From VAZQ01 sp963817015 (GTDB lineage: Bacteria; Pseudomonadota; Alphaproteobacteria; Rhizobiales; Xanthobacteraceae): a stretch of DNA of 64,000 nt. The stretch spans positions 434,001-498,000 of the forward strand of contig CAWFMV010000010.1 of NCBI GenBank assembly GCA_963817015.1, read 5' to 3'. Below are positions 48,401 through 56,093 of this stretch, piece after piece. A program made the position numbers and the translations under genes. The notes below the pieces were generated by a model, which searched no databases, was not told the DNA's origin, and saw only the letters and a list, made by a program, of their open reading frames with translations. How positions within the stretch are numbered: position 1 is the stretch's first letter; the number at the start of each line of letters is the position of its first letter.

Positions 48401-49569
48401 CTGCAGAACGAGAACGCGTCGAGTCGCAACTCCGGCAAGCTCAAAAAATGGAGGCGATGGGACAACTGACCGGCGGTGTTGCTCATGACTTCAACAATCT
48501 TCTGACCATCGTCATCGGCAATATCGAGTCCATGCAGCGCAATCTTCCAGCCGATGCCTCATCGAGGCAACGTCGCTGGATCGAGAATGCCATGCATGGC
48601 GCGAAGCGGGCAGCGACGCTGACCCAGCATTTGCTCGCTTTCTCACGCAAGCAGCCGCTCAATCCGAAGCCTGTCGACCTCAATCAGCTCGTATCAGATA
48701 TTTCCCAGATTCTGTCGCGGACGTTAGGCGAGCAGATCAAGATACAGACCGTCCTGGGCCAGAGCCTCTGGAAGGTCGAGATCGATGTCACCCAGATGGA
48801 AACCACGCTATTGAATCTTGCCGTCAACGCGCGTGACGCGATGCCGGGCGGGGGCAAGCTGACGCTTGAAACAGCCAATGCCAACCTCGATGAAGGCTAC
48901 GGGCTTCATTCAGCGGACGATGAATTGGGCCAGTACGTGATCCTGGCCATCACTGACACTGGCGTGGGAATGTCAGATGACGTGCTCCAGCACGCCTTCG
49001 AGCCATTCTACACAACCAAGCCGATCGGCCGGGGAACAGGTCTTGGCTTGTCGCAGGTGTATGGCTTTGTGAAACAATCCGGAGGCCATGTCAGGCTCTA
49101 CAGCAAGCCTGGCGATGGCACGAGCGTGCGCATCTACTTGCCTCGCTTCCTCGGCGCCAATTCTTTCGACAATGAAGGCATCTCAGTGGTCCCGGATGCC
49201 AAACAGATGGCAACAGTTTTGGTCGTTGAAGACGAGCCCAGCGTGCGGGAGCACAGCGCCGATCTGCTGCGAGAGCTCGGATATAATGTCATTGAAGCGG
49301 AGGATGCGCAGGACGCGCTGCGCAAACTCGAGCGCATCGCTTCAATCGACCTCTTGTTCACGGATATCGGCCTGCCTGGGATGAATGGACGCCAGCTTGT
49401 TGAGGAGGCACTCAGACGGCGTCCGCAACTGAAGGTGCTTTATACGACCGGGTATGCGCGCAATGCCATCGTTCATCACGGCCGCCTCGACCCGGGCGTT
49501 CAATTGATTACCAAGCCATTCACCTATGCCAACTTGGCCGCGCGCGTGCGAGATGTTCTCGACACGTGA
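45436..49569 (+). CDS. Double hybrid sensor histidine kinase (PAS-GAF-HK-REC-GAF-HK-REC)
   Basis: An intact 1377-residue cytoplasmic kinase with two complete phosphorelay sets. Order: PAS-like domain (about 20-170), GAF (185-335), HisKA with His356 (SNISHEFRTPLT), HATPase (NLMSNAFKFT, GSGIGLALVQELV), receiver with Asp690 (LVLSDVMMPKLDGF), second GAF (about 765-925), a coiled coil, HisKA with His1017 (GVAHDFNNLLTIV), HATPase (GRGTGLGLSQVYGFVKQSGG) and a final receiver with Asp1310 (FTDIGLPGMNG). No TM segment is seen, so signals are internal or diffusible. An EcfG-type promoter precedes it. No ribosome site is evident. No phytochrome chromophore cysteine or PHY domain was recognised, despite the adjacent heme oxygenase gene. 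Confidence 0.9.
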   Translation: MSQPGGDRLFLGHSELAQLMAKFDWGATPIGRPEQWPNSLRTAVRIMLTSQQPVWIGWGKNLTYLYNDPYKSIIGGKHPWALGRPTSEVWREIWADIAPLLDKAMTEEEGTYVEEQLLIMERNGYPEETHYTFSYSPIIEDDGTTGGIFCANTDDTQRVIGERQLALLRELAAGTAHARTWQQACENGAYALSTNPHDLPFGLLYVLEPGSDTAIRAGATGIDLDHPSAPETISIKSLAPWPLMEALRTGDPRLVSNLSQLFETPFPRSVWKSPPHQAIVLPIPATGETGRTGFLIAGLNPFRLPDDNYRGFLGLVAGQLGAAIGNAEAYQYQQRRVEALAQIDRAKTAFFSNISHEFRTPLTLMLGPLEETLAQPSLPPKQLQDLSLVHRNGLRLLKLVNTLLDFSRIEAGRMQAHFERVDLAALTADIASNFSSVTERVGLKLIVDCQPLPDSVYVDRDMWEKIVLNLMSNAFKFTHEGQITVHMQASSDGSAAQFSVTDTGIGISPEEFPRLFERFRRIEGARGRSFEGSGIGLALVQELVKLLGGDISVESQPGVGSTFTVTVPFGTAHLPDHEGQSISKAAETEPAVTSTNVRPQAYINEAVGWSRRGSTDWSEASPEAADDVERARITSDGQRHRVVLADDNADMRDYAGRLLRDAGFDVDVAPDGETALEIVRHARPDLVLSDVMMPKLDGFGLLSCMRADPELSHIPVLLLSARAGEEAKVEGLGSGADDYLIKPFSARELIARVEGNLRLARARREKTQALVEEAKALEALNKIGNAIAAEVDLARVVQVVTDAATELSGAAFGSFFYNVLDERGESYTLYTLSGVPREAFSKFPQPRNTEVFAPTFRGEGMVRSPDITQDPRFGKNEPYRGMPPGHLPVRSYLAAPVKSQSGEVLGGLFFGHPEVGVFDERSERLIAGVAVQAGIAMDKARLYHAAQHEIDRRKQTEVALRESEQSLESKVRQRTLELTAANDQLLKAAAERERVESQLRQAQKMEAMGQLTGGVAHDFNNLLTIVIGNIESMQRNLPADASSRQRRWIENAMHGAKRAATLTQHLLAFSRKQPLNPKPVDLNQLVSDISQILSRTLGEQIKIQTVLGQSLWKVEIDVTQMETTLLNLAVNARDAMPGGGKLTLETANANLDEGYGLHSADDELGQYVILAITDTGVGMSDDVLQHAFEPFYTTKPIGRGTGLGLSQVYGFVKQSGGHVRLYSKPGDGTSVRIYLPRFLGANSFDNEGISVVPDAKQMATVLVVEDEPSVREHSADLLRELGYNVIEAEDAQDALRKLERIASIDLLFTDIGLPGMNGRQLVEEALRRRPQLKVLYTTGYARNAIVHHGRLDPGVQLITKPFTYANLAARVRDVLDT

Positions 49570-49626
49570 CACCCTAAGGCTTTGGAATTCGCCTTTCGCG
49601 CCCACCGAATCGGGCGGCCTGCACTC

Positions 49627-50226
49627 TCATCCAGCGAGCCATTTCTGAAGAACAATAAAGGTCGCTCGCGCACCGGCGACGATGTCATCGGCGGCGTGTT
49701 GTTGGGCTTGAACCTCGAGCCATCGCCTGAACGAACGCCACATTTCGCCGGTGCGGGATCCGTAGGGGCTGAAATAGGAAAGTCCTTCCGCGGGAAGCCA
49801 ATGTGCGCTCGACAGATGCCGCGCAATCAACTGCCCACCGAGCGTGGACCCTTCGAGGACATAGAATGATCCAAGAGCACGCGCCTCGTTCGCCGTGAGA
49901 CTATGAGCGTCACTGCAGAGCGACACGCTGCTGATCTCGGCATCGGTAACGCCAAGGGTCCTCAAATCATGTCGAAGATGGCGAAGCCGAGATCGCATCT
50001 CCAACTCGCGGGCGAGTGCCGGAAACGACTTGAGATCTTCCTCCCAAACCAAATGGAACCCCAAGAACCGCGACAAGAGATGGCCGAAATAGTCGCTGGA
50101 CGCCGGCCGGTCGAGCAGACCGAGTTGCGCTTCGAGCGCGCTGTGCGCGTCTTGTGTCCGCGACCGAAGCAGCGCGACGATTGAGGGAGCGACAGTCGCT
50201 ACAGATTGCACAGACACGCAAACCAT
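49627..50226 (-). CDS. Biliverdin-producing heme oxygenase
   Basis: About 199 residues of the bacterial heme oxygenase family. The proximal heme ligand is the His of RTQDAHSALEAQL near residue 28 (start 50226). The distal-helix glycines fall in GSFYVLEGSTLGGQLIARHL, and the tail SYGSRTGEMWRSFRRWLE-like text (SPYGSRTGEMWRSFRRWLEV) also fits. It opens heme to biliverdin, iron and CO. Such genes often sit beside bacteriophytochromes; here the neighbour is a double hybrid kinase transcribed toward it (57 bases between stops). The ATG at 50226 is my choice; a TTG at 50262 is possible. An EcfG-like promoter lies upstream. Confidence 0.85.
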   Translation of the reverse strand: MVCVSVQSVATVAPSIVALLRSRTQDAHSALEAQLGLLDRPASSDYFGHLLSRFLGFHLVWEEDLKSFPALARELEMRSRLRHLRHDLRTLGVTDAEISSVSLCSDAHSLTANEARALGSFYVLEGSTLGGQLIARHLSSAHWLPAEGLSYFSPYGSRTGEMWRSFRRWLEVQAQQHAADDIVAGARATFIVLQKWLAG

Positions 50227-50270
50227 CTCCGTCGTGCGCAGCTTAGAAACATGTTGGCTCAATAAGATTG

Positions 50271-50295
50271 AACTTGCGTCGGAGCGTTGGGTTCC
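50271..50295 (-). promoter_or_regulatory. EcfG-like promoter of the heme oxygenase gene
   Basis: On the minus strand GGAAC (50295-50291), 16 bases, AGTT (50274-50271). This matches the general-stress consensus except for the first base of CGTT, the least conserved. It lies about 45 bases before the chosen start codon. Confidence 0.45.
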
Positions 50296-50727
50296 ACTTT
50301 GACTCGCGCCGCGATTGGCAACTCGATGACAATCCGCACGCGACGAAACCTCTGATGCCTAGACCTCTGGTGGCATCGCCGCGCTTTCTCAATCCAATGC
50401 CTCTCTCGGTTGACAAGGGCCGGCTCCGCGCGGAGCAACGTGACCCCGTGAGAATGTGGCACATGGCGTGTTGGTTAAATTTACATCCCTGCGGATATAT
50501 CATTGAAAACATTGGTTCGATCACGGGCGGGAATTGCTTCCCGGCCTTAACCTACCACCAGGCTATTAACCTGTTTGGCTTTTTGGCGAGCTTGTCGCTT
50601 GTACAGCCTCATTTGCAGCCCATTACCGCCCCATTGGGAGATGACAAAAATCCTTCTAGAGATCAAGGACATCACTCATGGCGTGCAAAACTTTTCCGGT
50701 TCGCCCACGATCGCGATGAGATCCTCA
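50296..50727. other. Gene-poor stretch between heme oxygenase and an exported protein
   Basis: About 430 bases. An inverted CGGGAA/TTCCCG stem sits near 50528-50543. A low-GC patch around 50470-50520 may hold a promoter for the gene at 50728. Overlapping short ORFs show no family pattern. Nothing else was recognised. Confidence 0.4.
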
Positions 50728-51471
50728 ATGTCAAAACGCGCAGCCGTCGTCGTAACGAGCTGCCTCCTCGCTGGCCTGCTCACCATTTCGAGCGGGGCCA
50801 TGGCTCAGGCAGCTGAATGTCTCTCCGGCCCCAACGCCCAATCGGGTCCCGGCACTCATTGGCGATATCGGATCAATCACGCCACGGGCCAGCGCTGCTG
50901 GTACCTCAAGAGAGCGGGAGAATCCGCGCGACCCCGTCGGTCATCGGAAAGCCTGGCCACCCCCGGCACGCCGCGCAGCGGCGGCACGGAGCCGGCAGCA
51001 CCAGCGGAAGCTTCAACCGAAAAATCTTCCATCAGGTCCTGGTTCTCCTCGACGTTTTCGGCTTTCACCAGTCTGGGGAGATCCGCAACGAATACCGAAG
51101 CGAACGAGGCGTCCGCGAACGATAATTCTGCCGCAAGCAAGCAGCCCAACAGCGAGCGCGCGGAGCAAAAAAAGTCTCAGCAGAGCAAGCTGGAACAACC
51201 CAAATCAGGCCAGAGCAAGGAGAAGGAAAAATCCGACACCGCTCGCTCGCCAAGCCGGGCCGCATCGCTGCAAGTGATCCTGGAGGCCGCTGGCGACAAG
51301 GATGTTCCCGACGCCACGACCAACCTGAGCGCGGAAGAGCAGAAGACGGCGATCGAGGCGGTGGGCGACAAGGACGTCTTCGCGCCGCAGACTGAGCTCG
51401 CTCAAGATTGGCAGAAAGAATTGTATGAGCAATTCCTGGAGTGGCGGGTCAAACAGCTCATGTTCATGTGA
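50728..51471 (+). CDS. Hypothetical exported protein with RCW motif and charged low-complexity linker
   Basis: A 247-residue protein. A signal peptide (AAVVVTSCLLAGLLTISSGA ending AMAQA) is followed by a compact region ECLSGPNAQSGPG-THWRYR-x-GQRCWYL. A long Ser/Glu/Lys/Gln-rich linker follows (about 60-170, SAASKQPNSERAEQKKSQQS). The conserved-looking C-terminus repeats ...AAGDKDVPDA.../...AVGDKDVFAP... and ends EQFLEWRVKQLMFM. The WRYR...RCW pattern recurs in the damaged gene at 53387, suggesting a family of small exported proteins. Function unknown. Starts at 50716 or further upstream are possible; 50728 gives the cleanest signal peptide. Confidence 0.6.
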   Translation: MSKRAAVVVTSCLLAGLLTISSGAMAQAAECLSGPNAQSGPGTHWRYRINHATGQRCWYLKRAGESARPRRSSESLATPGTPRSGGTEPAAPAEASTEKSSIRSWFSSTFSAFTSLGRSATNTEANEASANDNSAASKQPNSERAEQKKSQQSKLEQPKSGQSKEKEKSDTARSPSRAASLQVILEAAGDKDVPDATTNLSAEEQKTAIEAVGDKDVFAPQTELAQDWQKELYEQFLEWRVKQLMFM

Positions 51472-51477
51472 GCGACA

Positions 51478-51495
51478 ATGAGACTTCGGTCTCAT
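51478..51495 (+). terminator. UUCG-tetraloop hairpin after the RCW exported protein gene
   Basis: ATGAGAC-TTCG-GTCTCAT is a perfect 7-base-pair stem closed by the extra-stable C(UUCG)G tetraloop, 7 bases after the stop codon. No U-run follows. Confidence 0.55.
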
Positions 51496-51653
51496 GCGAC
51501 GATATCGGATCGAGCGTATCTCACCCTCCTCCCCGCTGACGACCTGAGCGCTGGCTGCCAATGGCTTGCGACTCCGCGCGCACAGGGCGAGACGCGCGTT
51601 GTGATTTTGGCGTAGAATGCGTCCCCATAAGCAATTCATGTGGAGGGGGCGCC

Positions 51654-52634
51654 ATGTTAGCAGCACGCCGACAGTTCCTGCAGTTCTCCGCGAACGCAAT
51701 CGCTGCCACCGCGTATGCATCGCTCGCGCACGCGCAGGCCTACCCATCCAGACCGATCACCTTGATCGTGCCATTCCCGCCGGGCGGATCGACCGACGTG
51801 GTTGGTCGCATTGTGGCGGAGCGCATGCGGCCGCTGCTCGGACAGCCGCTGGTGATTGAAAACGTGGGCGGCGCCGGAGGCAGCATCGCGCTCGGCCGGG
51901 TCGCGCGTGCGAATCCGGACGGCTACACGATCGATATCGGCCAATGGGACACGCATGTTGGCGGCATCATCTATAGCCCCAACTACAACCTGCAGACCGA
52001 CTTCGCGCCGATCGGGCTGATGACGATCAACCCGCAATTGATGGTCGCGCGGAAGAACATGCCGGCCGACGACCTCAAAGGGCTTGTCGCCTTCATGAAG
52101 GCGAACCCTGGCAAGGCGCTGCTCGCAAACCAGACAGCCGCCGCGCAAACGAGCGGCATCCAGCTCCAGCAATTGACCGGCACAACGCTACAATTCATTC
52201 CATATCGCGGCGCCGGTCCGGCGCTCACCGACCTGCTTGGCGGCAATGTCGACCTGATGGTTTCCCAGGCCGCCGCCGTTCTGCCGCATGTGCGCGGCGG
52301 GGCGCTGAAAGCCATCGCCAATCTGTCGCCGCAGCGCTCGCGGGTGATGCCGGAAATTCCGACGGCGGACGAGTTCGGCGTGCGAGGGCTCTATACGTCG
52401 GGCTGGTTTGGATTGTTCGCGCCGAAGGGCACTCCCAATGAGGTGATCAGCAAACTCAATAGTGCGATGGTCGAAGCTCTGGCCGATCCGGCGATACGCG
52501 CGCGCCTGGCCGAGCTTGGGCTCGACGTTGCGGCCCGCGAGCAGCAGACGCCGCAAGGCCTGGCAGAATTCTTCAAGGCCGAGGTCGACAAGTGGTGGCC
52601 TATTCTCAAGGCCGCCAACATCAAGGGCGAATAG
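51654..52634 (+). CDS. Tripartite tricarboxylate transporter substrate-binding protein (Bug family), Tat-exported
   Basis: An intact 326-residue receptor. ATG 51654 follows GGAGGGGG. The signal has ARRQFLQFSANAIAATAYAS (twin arginine), cleaving near HAQA. Landmarks: TLIVPFPPGGSTDVVGRIVA, ENVGGAGGSIALGRVA, NPDGYTIDIGQWDTHVGGII, FIPYRGAGPALTDLLGGNVD and WFGLFAPKGTPNEVISKLN, ending KWWPILKAANIKGE. Ligand unknown. It stands alone between hypothetical exported proteins, an orphan receptor like the others in this window. Confidence 0.88.
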   Translation: MLAARRQFLQFSANAIAATAYASLAHAQAYPSRPITLIVPFPPGGSTDVVGRIVAERMRPLLGQPLVIENVGGAGGSIALGRVARANPDGYTIDIGQWDTHVGGIIYSPNYNLQTDFAPIGLMTINPQLMVARKNMPADDLKGLVAFMKANPGKALLANQTAAAQTSGIQLQQLTGTTLQFIPYRGAGPALTDLLGGNVDLMVSQAAAVLPHVRGGALKAIANLSPQRSRVMPEIPTADEFGVRGLYTSGWFGLFAPKGTPNEVISKLNSAMVEALADPAIRARLAELGLDVAAREQQTPQGLAEFFKAEVDKWWPILKAANIKGE

Positions 52635-52656
52635 ACAGGCCGCATTCGGCCAGCGG

Positions 52657-53022
52657 CTATTCCCCGCGATCGCGGACCCACTTGATGATGACCGTGGGCA
52701 GCAGATCGAGATATGGCCCCATAAAGAAGGTCTCGCCTGCCCCATTGCCGAAATAGCGGTCGTAGTTGTCGATCATCGCATGCACCGGCTCGAGACATGC
52801 CGGCATCGAATCAACGATCAGATCGCCGATATCAGCGTGCAAACGAAAGCGTGGGTCAGCGGCAACCGTCCGCGCGATGCAGTCTGTCGCAGTGCGCACG
52901 AACTGCTGAATGGCAACATTCTTTTGCTGCACGGACAATTGGGTCGAGCCGGTGGGCGCGACATTCGGTCCGGTGGCGACGCTGAGCACCAGCGCCGCGC
53001 CGGTCAGCGGCGCGAGAATCAT
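52657..53022 (-). CDS. Hypothetical exported protein
   Basis: A 121-residue protein with a signal peptide (ILAPLTGAALVLSVATGPNV) and a compact helical domain: VQQKNVAIQQFVRTATDCIA, then PRFRLHADIGDLIVDSMPAC and MIDNYDRYFGNGAGETFFMG PYLDLLPTVI. Two cysteines (near 48 and 76) could form a disulphide. I know of no function. It is convergent with the Bug receptor gene. Confidence 0.65.
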   Translation of the reverse strand: MILAPLTGAALVLSVATGPNVAPTGSTQLSVQQKNVAIQQFVRTATDCIARTVAADPRFRLHADIGDLIVDSMPACLEPVHAMIDNYDRYFGNGAGETFFMGPYLDLLPTVIIKWVRDRGE

Positions 53023-53386
53023 TTTGCTGTCCCCTACCCAAATACGAGTCGAACTTAAGCAGAATCAAATCGGCCGCAAACGAGAAATCGCGTCATTGCC
53101 GCGGCAGCTGGAAGCTTTCCACCGGGAATGTGCTTTCCAGCCCACGGACTGAAGGAACCGTGGGAAAACCGGGTTCAGCAAAGCGAATTCGCGGTTGAGT
53201 TGCTTCACGAGACACGTCCGACGCCCTGCATTCCGGCGCGTAGCTTTCCAATGGAACTTTCCATCGACCAATGTGTTTATCGAAGGGTAGTTCCGGCTAA
53301 GCAGACAAGCCGCCAAGACGTCTGCGCGCCGCGAACACAGGCTGCGGGGCAGAAAGCGCTTATTGCCGTGAGAGTTGGGGGCGACA
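53023..53386. other. Intergenic region upstream of the damaged RCW protein gene
   Basis: About 360 bases, no supported gene. It contains an EcfG-like promoter candidate (53253-53277). Short ORFs on either strand lack family features. Confidence 0.4.
53253..53277 (+). promoter_or_regulatory. EcfG-like promoter candidate
   Basis: GGAAC (53253-53257), 16 bases, TGTT (53274-53277). The -35 half is exact and the -10 half differs in its first base. It is 110 bases before the exported-protein ATG, so the assignment is weaker than the one at 45382. Confidence 0.35.
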
Positions 53387-53812
53387 ATGCGCACATTCAT
53401 GGCAATTCTGCTGCTCGTGGCATTGATACCGGCATCAGCCCTGGCGGCGCCGAGCCGCGCATGTCTCACACAGAGTGAGGCCGCCAAAGAATATCGGGGC
53501 AAATTACTAAAATACCGGTAAGTGGGTTCGATCCGATGCTGGTTTGCCGGCGCCACTCCGCCAAAGTCGGAATTCAAGATCGCCCGGCCGGCACCCGCCC
53601 CAAAGGATGCTCAAGCATCCAGAGCACAGCAAGCGCGCAGCGCGCCGACTGCGACTGACGATCTGGTCAGCCTCGCCGGCACCTTGTGTGATGGTCCTTG
53701 CGAAGATCTGCGGACAGTCGACCCGCAAGTGCTATCGGCCCGACTTGAAGCGGCACATGCCGCGTTCATTGAATACGGGTTGAGTTTCTATGACCGGTGG
53801 GCGCTGCGGTGA
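53387..53812 (+). pseudogene. Small exported RCW-motif protein interrupted by an in-frame stop
   Basis: ATG 53387 opens a signal peptide (TFMAILLLVALIPASALA) and then PSRACLTQSEAAKEYRGKLLKYR. A TAA at 53519-53521 follows, after which the same frame continues open to 53812: VGSIRCWFAGATPPKSEF and so on to AHAAFIEYGLSFYDRWALR. The pieces form a sensible 141-residue exported protein, so the TAA is either a real nonsense mutation or a base-call error. Unlike the other broken genes this is not a frameshift. The A-C-L-T...E-A-x-K...RCW layout is shared with small exported proteins I recall from Bradyrhizobium. Function unknown. Confidence 0.6.
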
Positions 53813-54022
53813 CTGACACCAGAGTCTTCAGGTGAACGGCGTTGTTTGCCTTGCTCTGCACCGGCCTCAACTCGTTACTTGCATTCCAATAAGGTGCCTT
53901 GCGTCGAGGCGCACCGGAACAAAAGTGTCTCCAGAACGTCATACTATGACGCTAAGTTGATAAGGGGCGAGATCGCTGACCACTGCGTTTGACGCAATCG
54001 CTGGATTGGCCGGCCACCCTCC

Positions 54023-55735
54023 ATGACATTCCCCCTCACCCGCTCCAGTGTCAGCGCTGGTGCCCGCACACGTCGCTTCACCGTTGACTTAGAGATTCTC
54101 GCTGTTGGATCGTTGCTCGCTCTGGCCGCACTCGTTGCGCTTTGGACGGTCGGCGACTATGCAATTACCGTTGATGAGTTCAACGCCGATGCTTACGGCC
54201 AAAAGTCTTTGGCCTGGTATACGAGCTTCTTCACCAACCGCTCCAATTTCGATTCGGTTGAAGACACGCTTTGGTTCTACGGACCTTGGTTCCATATTCT
54301 TACGGCGCTGGTGCAGTCGCTCGATCTCGCCGAGCACTGGACGATGCGTCATCTGCTGACTTTCCTGCTCGGGCTCGCAGCACTGGCGGCCCTCCTTCCG
54401 ATCGCGCGCCTTGCCGGACATCGTTGGGCCGGTCTGGTCGCTGTCGGCCTCTGCCTGACGACCGGCTACCTCTACGGCAGCATGTTCTTCACGCCCATCG
54501 ACATTCCATTCATGTTTGCGATGACCTGGGCCACGCTCGCGATCATGCTGATGGCGGTGCCGATCGTGCCAATGTGGCCCGCAACAATTGCGACCGGATT
54601 GCTGACTGGCCTCGCGATCGCCACACGCTCCTCTGGCCTGATCACTCACGTCTATCTCATTGGTGCAATGAGCCTGTGCGCCCTGGAAGCGGTCCTGCAC
54701 AGTGGCCGCTCAGCGGTCCGGGATCTCGTGCGGATCGGCGAGCGCACGCTGTCGGCGATCGTGATTGCCTGGCTGACGGCGATCGCGTTGTGGCCGTGGC
54801 TGCAGGTTGGCAACCCGATCACGCAGTTCGCTGAAGCGTTCCTCTATTTTGCCAACCATCCAAGCTCGTGGGAATTTCCGCATTGGGGAGAGTTGGTCCG
54901 CACCACCGCACTTCCCTGGTCCTATGTTCCGGCACAGCTTCTCGTGAGATTGCCAGAAGGATTTCTCCTCCTGCTCGGCGTAGCAGCGTTGTCCGGTATA
55001 GCCAGCGTGGTTACGGTCCTGCGATTTGGCTTGGTGCCGACCTCACAGCCGCGACTGCCGCGGCTGAGGGAGGCCGTCTTGGTGACGGCGCGGGCGCGGC
55101 AACCTCTGATCGTGTGGGCCGCCGCCCTCCTGCCGATCGCCGCCATCATCCTTCAGCATTCGACCCTCTACGACGGAATTCGCCATGTGCTGTTCCTCAT
55201 TCCAATGCTTGCAGTGGTGGCAAGCTTCGGATTTCTGCGGCTCACTTCGCTGCTACGCCGCTTCCCGATGACTACGGCAGCGGTTGCGGGCGCATATGTC
55301 GGTCATGCGGTTCTGGCCTTTGTCCTGCTCCATCCGCTCCAGTACGCTACATTCAATGTGTTTGCCGGTGGAGTGATCGGCGCCTACGGCCGCTTCGAGC
55401 AGGACTATTGGTCGCTTGCCGTGTTGCCGGCGCTGCGGCGTCTGGAAGATCGGATTGATCGCGACGATCCGGACCGCTTTGCGACAAACCCACCCAGCAT
55501 CAAGCTCTGCGTCGGCTTCCACGAGGAATTGGTTGCACCGATGTTTCGGCGCCCCTGGCAGCTCGAGCTCGAGCCTTCAAAGGCCGATTTCATCATCGAA
55601 TCGGAACGCTGGCGATGCGGCAAGCATCTGCCCGTGATCGTCGTCGATGAACTCAAGCGCTTTGGTCTGCCGTTTGCCCGGATCTTGGCCCGTCAGCCAG
55701 CCGATATCGCGGCTGCGACGTCTGCGCTTCCGTGA
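54023..55735 (+). CDS. Glycosyltransferase family 39-like integral membrane protein (ArnT/PMT type)
   Basis: A 570-residue GT-C glycosyltransferase with about ten TM helices. The first periplasmic loop has the catalytic-type acidic motif TVDEFNADAYG (Asp-Glu near 50). Later blocks: FTPIDIPFMFAMTWATLAIM, GLLTGLAIATRSSGLI, LPWSYVPAQLLVRLPEGF and YDGIRHVLFLIPMLAVVASF. Such enzymes transfer a sugar from a polyprenyl-phosphate donor to lipid, protein or glycan on the periplasmic side. The following minus-strand genes encode a polyprenyl-phosphate-sugar-type GT2 and a small flippase-like protein. The 3' end overlaps the convergent DUF2304 gene by 83 bases. Confidence 0.82.
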   Translation: MTFPLTRSSVSAGARTRRFTVDLEILAVGSLLALAALVALWTVGDYAITVDEFNADAYGQKSLAWYTSFFTNRSNFDSVEDTLWFYGPWFHILTALVQSLDLAEHWTMRHLLTFLLGLAALAALLPIARLAGHRWAGLVAVGLCLTTGYLYGSMFFTPIDIPFMFAMTWATLAIMLMAVPIVPMWPATIATGLLTGLAIATRSSGLITHVYLIGAMSLCALEAVLHSGRSAVRDLVRIGERTLSAIVIAWLTAIALWPWLQVGNPITQFAEAFLYFANHPSSWEFPHWGELVRTTALPWSYVPAQLLVRLPEGFLLLLGVAALSGIASVVTVLRFGLVPTSQPRLPRLREAVLVTARARQPLIVWAAALLPIAAIILQHSTLYDGIRHVLFLIPMLAVVASFGFLRLTSLLRRFPMTTAAVAGAYVGHAVLAFVLLHPLQYATFNVFAGGVIGAYGRFEQDYWSLAVLPALRRLEDRIDRDDPDRFATNPPSIKLCVGFHEELVAPMFRRPWQLELEPSKADFIIESERWRCGKHLPVIVVDELKRFGLPFARILARQPADIAAATSALP

Positions 55736-56093
55736 GGGAGGACATCCGCTGCGGGCTCGACGAGCTCGCATCTTCTGGCAAGGTCGCGTTGGCGAGCGCA
55801 ATCGATCGCGCCAGCTGGGTGAGCAGCTCGTGCTGCGTGCGCAGCTTCAAATGCAGGTTCAACAATACGACAAGGCTGATGCAGGCCCACACGTAGAGAA
55901 CAAGATCGGCGCCACGACCAATTCCAACGAACTCCGCCACGCGCGTGGCATGCGACGGAAGCCAGACGAAGTAAAAGCCCATGAGGCTCACGACGCACGA
56001 CAGAACCGTCACGATCGGTGACCGTCGATATTGCGCCCACGCATAGAGGAGGACGCCGCCGAGCAGGAGCGAGAGCACGACTTGCGCAATCAT
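55653..56093 (-). CDS. DUF2304-type small membrane protein
   Basis: A 146-residue protein with three TM helices (IAQVVLSLLLGGVLLYAWAQ, VTVLSCVVSLMGFYFVWLP, ADLVLYVWACISLVVLLNLH), a coiled stretch HLKLRTQHELLTQLARSIAL, and a disordered tail. DUF2304 proteins accompany GT2 enzymes that make polyprenyl-phosphate sugars, and this gene overlaps the GT2 gene by ATGA. Its tail overlaps the 3' end of the convergent GT39 gene. Confidence 0.78.
   Translation of the reverse strand: MIAQVVLSLLLGGVLLYAWAQYRRSPIVTVLSCVVSLMGFYFVWLPSHATRVAEFVGIGRGADLVLYVWACISLVVLLNLHLKLRTQHELLTQLARSIALANATLPEDASSSSPQRMSSLTEAQTSQPRYRLADGPRSGQTADQSA

Noticed and set aside
45436..49569. Bacteriophytochrome call for the hybrid kinase
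   Set aside because: The heme oxygenase neighbour invites it, but no PHY domain or phytochrome-type Cys and PASDIP motif could be found in the sequence.
50455..50475. Sigma-54-like TGGCAC near 50457
   Set aside because: The -12 GC is not at the required 12-base distance from the -24 GG.
53522..53560. GGTTCGATCC resembling a tRNA T-loop
   Set aside because: No acceptor, D or anticodon stems surround it, and the bases fit the coding frame of the RCW protein.
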